64,000 nt of DNA from Osmia lignaria lignaria. Its lineage: Eukaryota > Arthropoda > Insecta > Hymenoptera > Megachilidae. Made by a program: the position numbers and the translations under genes. The notes beneath the pieces were generated by a model. The model saw nothing but the letters and a program-made list of their open reading frames with translations. It ran no database searches and had not been told where the DNA came from. The stretch is from positions 1,490,501 to 1,554,500 of the forward strand of contig NC_135045.1 of NCBI RefSeq assembly GCF_051020975.1. The letters are read 5' to 3'. Shown one piece after another: positions 62,801-64,000 of this stretch (position 1 is the stretch's first letter; every line of letters starts with the position of its first letter).

Positions 62801-64000
62801 GACGAGTGAAATCGCGATAAACTTACGCGTTCGTTACGTATCAAGTAATTTCTATCGAGGATGTGTTATTTAGTTAACGGTAGTCTACGATTTTCAATTT
62901 TCATTCATTCGTTCGGAATGATTTTTATATTACAATGAAACTACGATTGATCTTAATCAAAAATTCAGTCGAATTCGGTTTATTATTTTTGGAGATGAAT
63001 AAAAAAAGAATGAACATTGGTACTGGAGAAGATTTGAAAGAGTCTAAAATCTTCCACAAGGACACTTTCGGGAAACTTTTTTAACCTTGCAAACAAACAG
63101 CTGGTTAGAGCCGGATCGAAACGGAATTCAGAGTAGAATTTCACTTTGTTAACCCTTTTTCTACCGAAGACGGTGAAAGAATTAAAATTTCGAAACAGCA
63201 AGTATTCGGTACGAAAATATTTCATTGCAAATAAAATTTGATTAGAAGACTATAATTAAATTATTTTAAGGCTCGGAAGACTTGAAGAACCTTGACCTTC
63301 GTAAAAGAAGTTTTTCGTGAAATCACGATGGTCACCCGTTGGTATCTGTTATAGACCGGAAGCGGATGTGACGCGATCGCGGATCGTTTAAAGTGTATCC
63401 AAAGAAAAAGAAAACATGTGGATTTCATCGTTGATCCGAGCATAATGGAGCGTTCATCACCACCTACGACGTGTACCGGGTGAAAATAGAAACAGTCTGT
63501 CGAAGTTATACGAATCTCTCGAGTCTCGTTCGCCGACTTTTGTCGAACGAATTTCAGCCAATCAACGGCCAGAATATGCTTGTACGCGAAACTGTCCAGA
63601 CCGGAACAGGAAATGACGCAGTCAGATCGACTAACGGCTGAACCGAGAGCCGCGATATCAACGTCGAACCGGAAGTGTCCGGATCCCGGATGTTTTTTCA
63701 TTTTTACCAATCGAACTGCAAAATAACCACCGGATGTAATGCTAGCCTCCGATATCGTATCAAACACGTGCACGCGAGATATTACCACGATCGATTATTT
63801 TTCGGATCGCAAACAAGATAATTTTGATATTTTTAGTAAACGGTATTCAATCGCCAAATTTTTCAAAAATAACCAAATTTCAAGTAGGAAGATTACAATT
63901 AAAAACACGAGCTAAAGATATAACTTCGCTGACTCGCAGGAGACATCCAGTGTATTTATAAAAATATTTCATATTTGGCACAGTTCGAAAGGAAAATTAA

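Larger units (their letters stand above)
52385..64000. other. Intergenic or intronic region, no recognised gene
   Basis: In 11.6 kb I find no chain of exons with recognisable protein content. The first few hundred bases should hold the dehydrogenase promoter. The longest open frame (175 codons, minus strand, 63788-63261) has no recognised motif. CpG-richer patches at 54.3-54.6, 56.4-56.6, 57.2-57.4, 58.1-58.8 and 63.3-63.8 kb may be regulatory. A (TTTTC)n run is at 59859-59893. The region could be introns or flank of a gene beyond the right edge. Confidence 0.4.

Noticed and set aside
63261..63788. 175-codon open frame on the minus strand
   Set aside because: It is the longest uninterrupted single frame in the right third, but it has no recognised motif, no convincing splice partners and an irregular residue mix. 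The GC-richer local composition makes long chance frames more likely.

Overview
This window is animal nuclear DNA, most likely from a hymenopteran insect (a bee or wasp). It is AT-rich but keeps many CpG dinucleotides. Every recognisable gene is split by short GT-AG introns, and the proteins (Sos, an anoctamin, a lachesin, a zinc polyol dehydrogenase) are insect-type. The order-level call is an inference from protein character and base composition. There are no bacterial features such as operons or CRISPR arrays.

Layout: positions 1-12.8 kb hold no gene I can recognise, only small palindromes and one large degenerate inverted repeat. Two small secreted-protein genes follow in the same orientation. 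Gene A (promoter about 12.82 kb, coding 13.1-19.4 kb) and gene B (promoter about 24.11 kb, coding 24.3-26.8 kb) each have a TATA/ACAGTT core promoter with almost the same spacing, a signal peptide, and polybasic cleavage sites preceded by Gly. They look like neuropeptide or peptide-hormone precursors, but I cannot assign either to a named family. Next comes Sos (+, 28.4-34.6 kb, 20 coding exons, 1332 residues), the Ras guanine-nucleotide exchange factor. It is tail-to-tail with a 14-exon TMEM16/anoctamin gene (-, 42.7-36.7 kb, about 1057 residues). A three-Ig GPI-anchored-type lachesin (+, 45.6-47.5 kb, 363 residues) follows, then a decayed hAT transposon and a non-autonomous Helitron. A five-exon medium-chain zinc dehydrogenase (-, 52.4-50.5 kb, 339 residues) is next. 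The last 11.6 kb show no convincing gene but contain a repeated composite motif built on CRE-like and AACTGGGTCA elements.

The genes do not form one pathway. Sos acts in receptor tyrosine kinase/Ras signalling, the anoctamin at membranes as a Ca2+-gated channel or scramblase, lachesin in cell adhesion and septate junctions, and the dehydrogenase in polyol metabolism. The most novel content is the pair of unassigned prohormone-like genes with matching promoter geometry. All exon models were built by hand from splice signals, reading-frame continuity and recalled family features. No alignment or database search was run.
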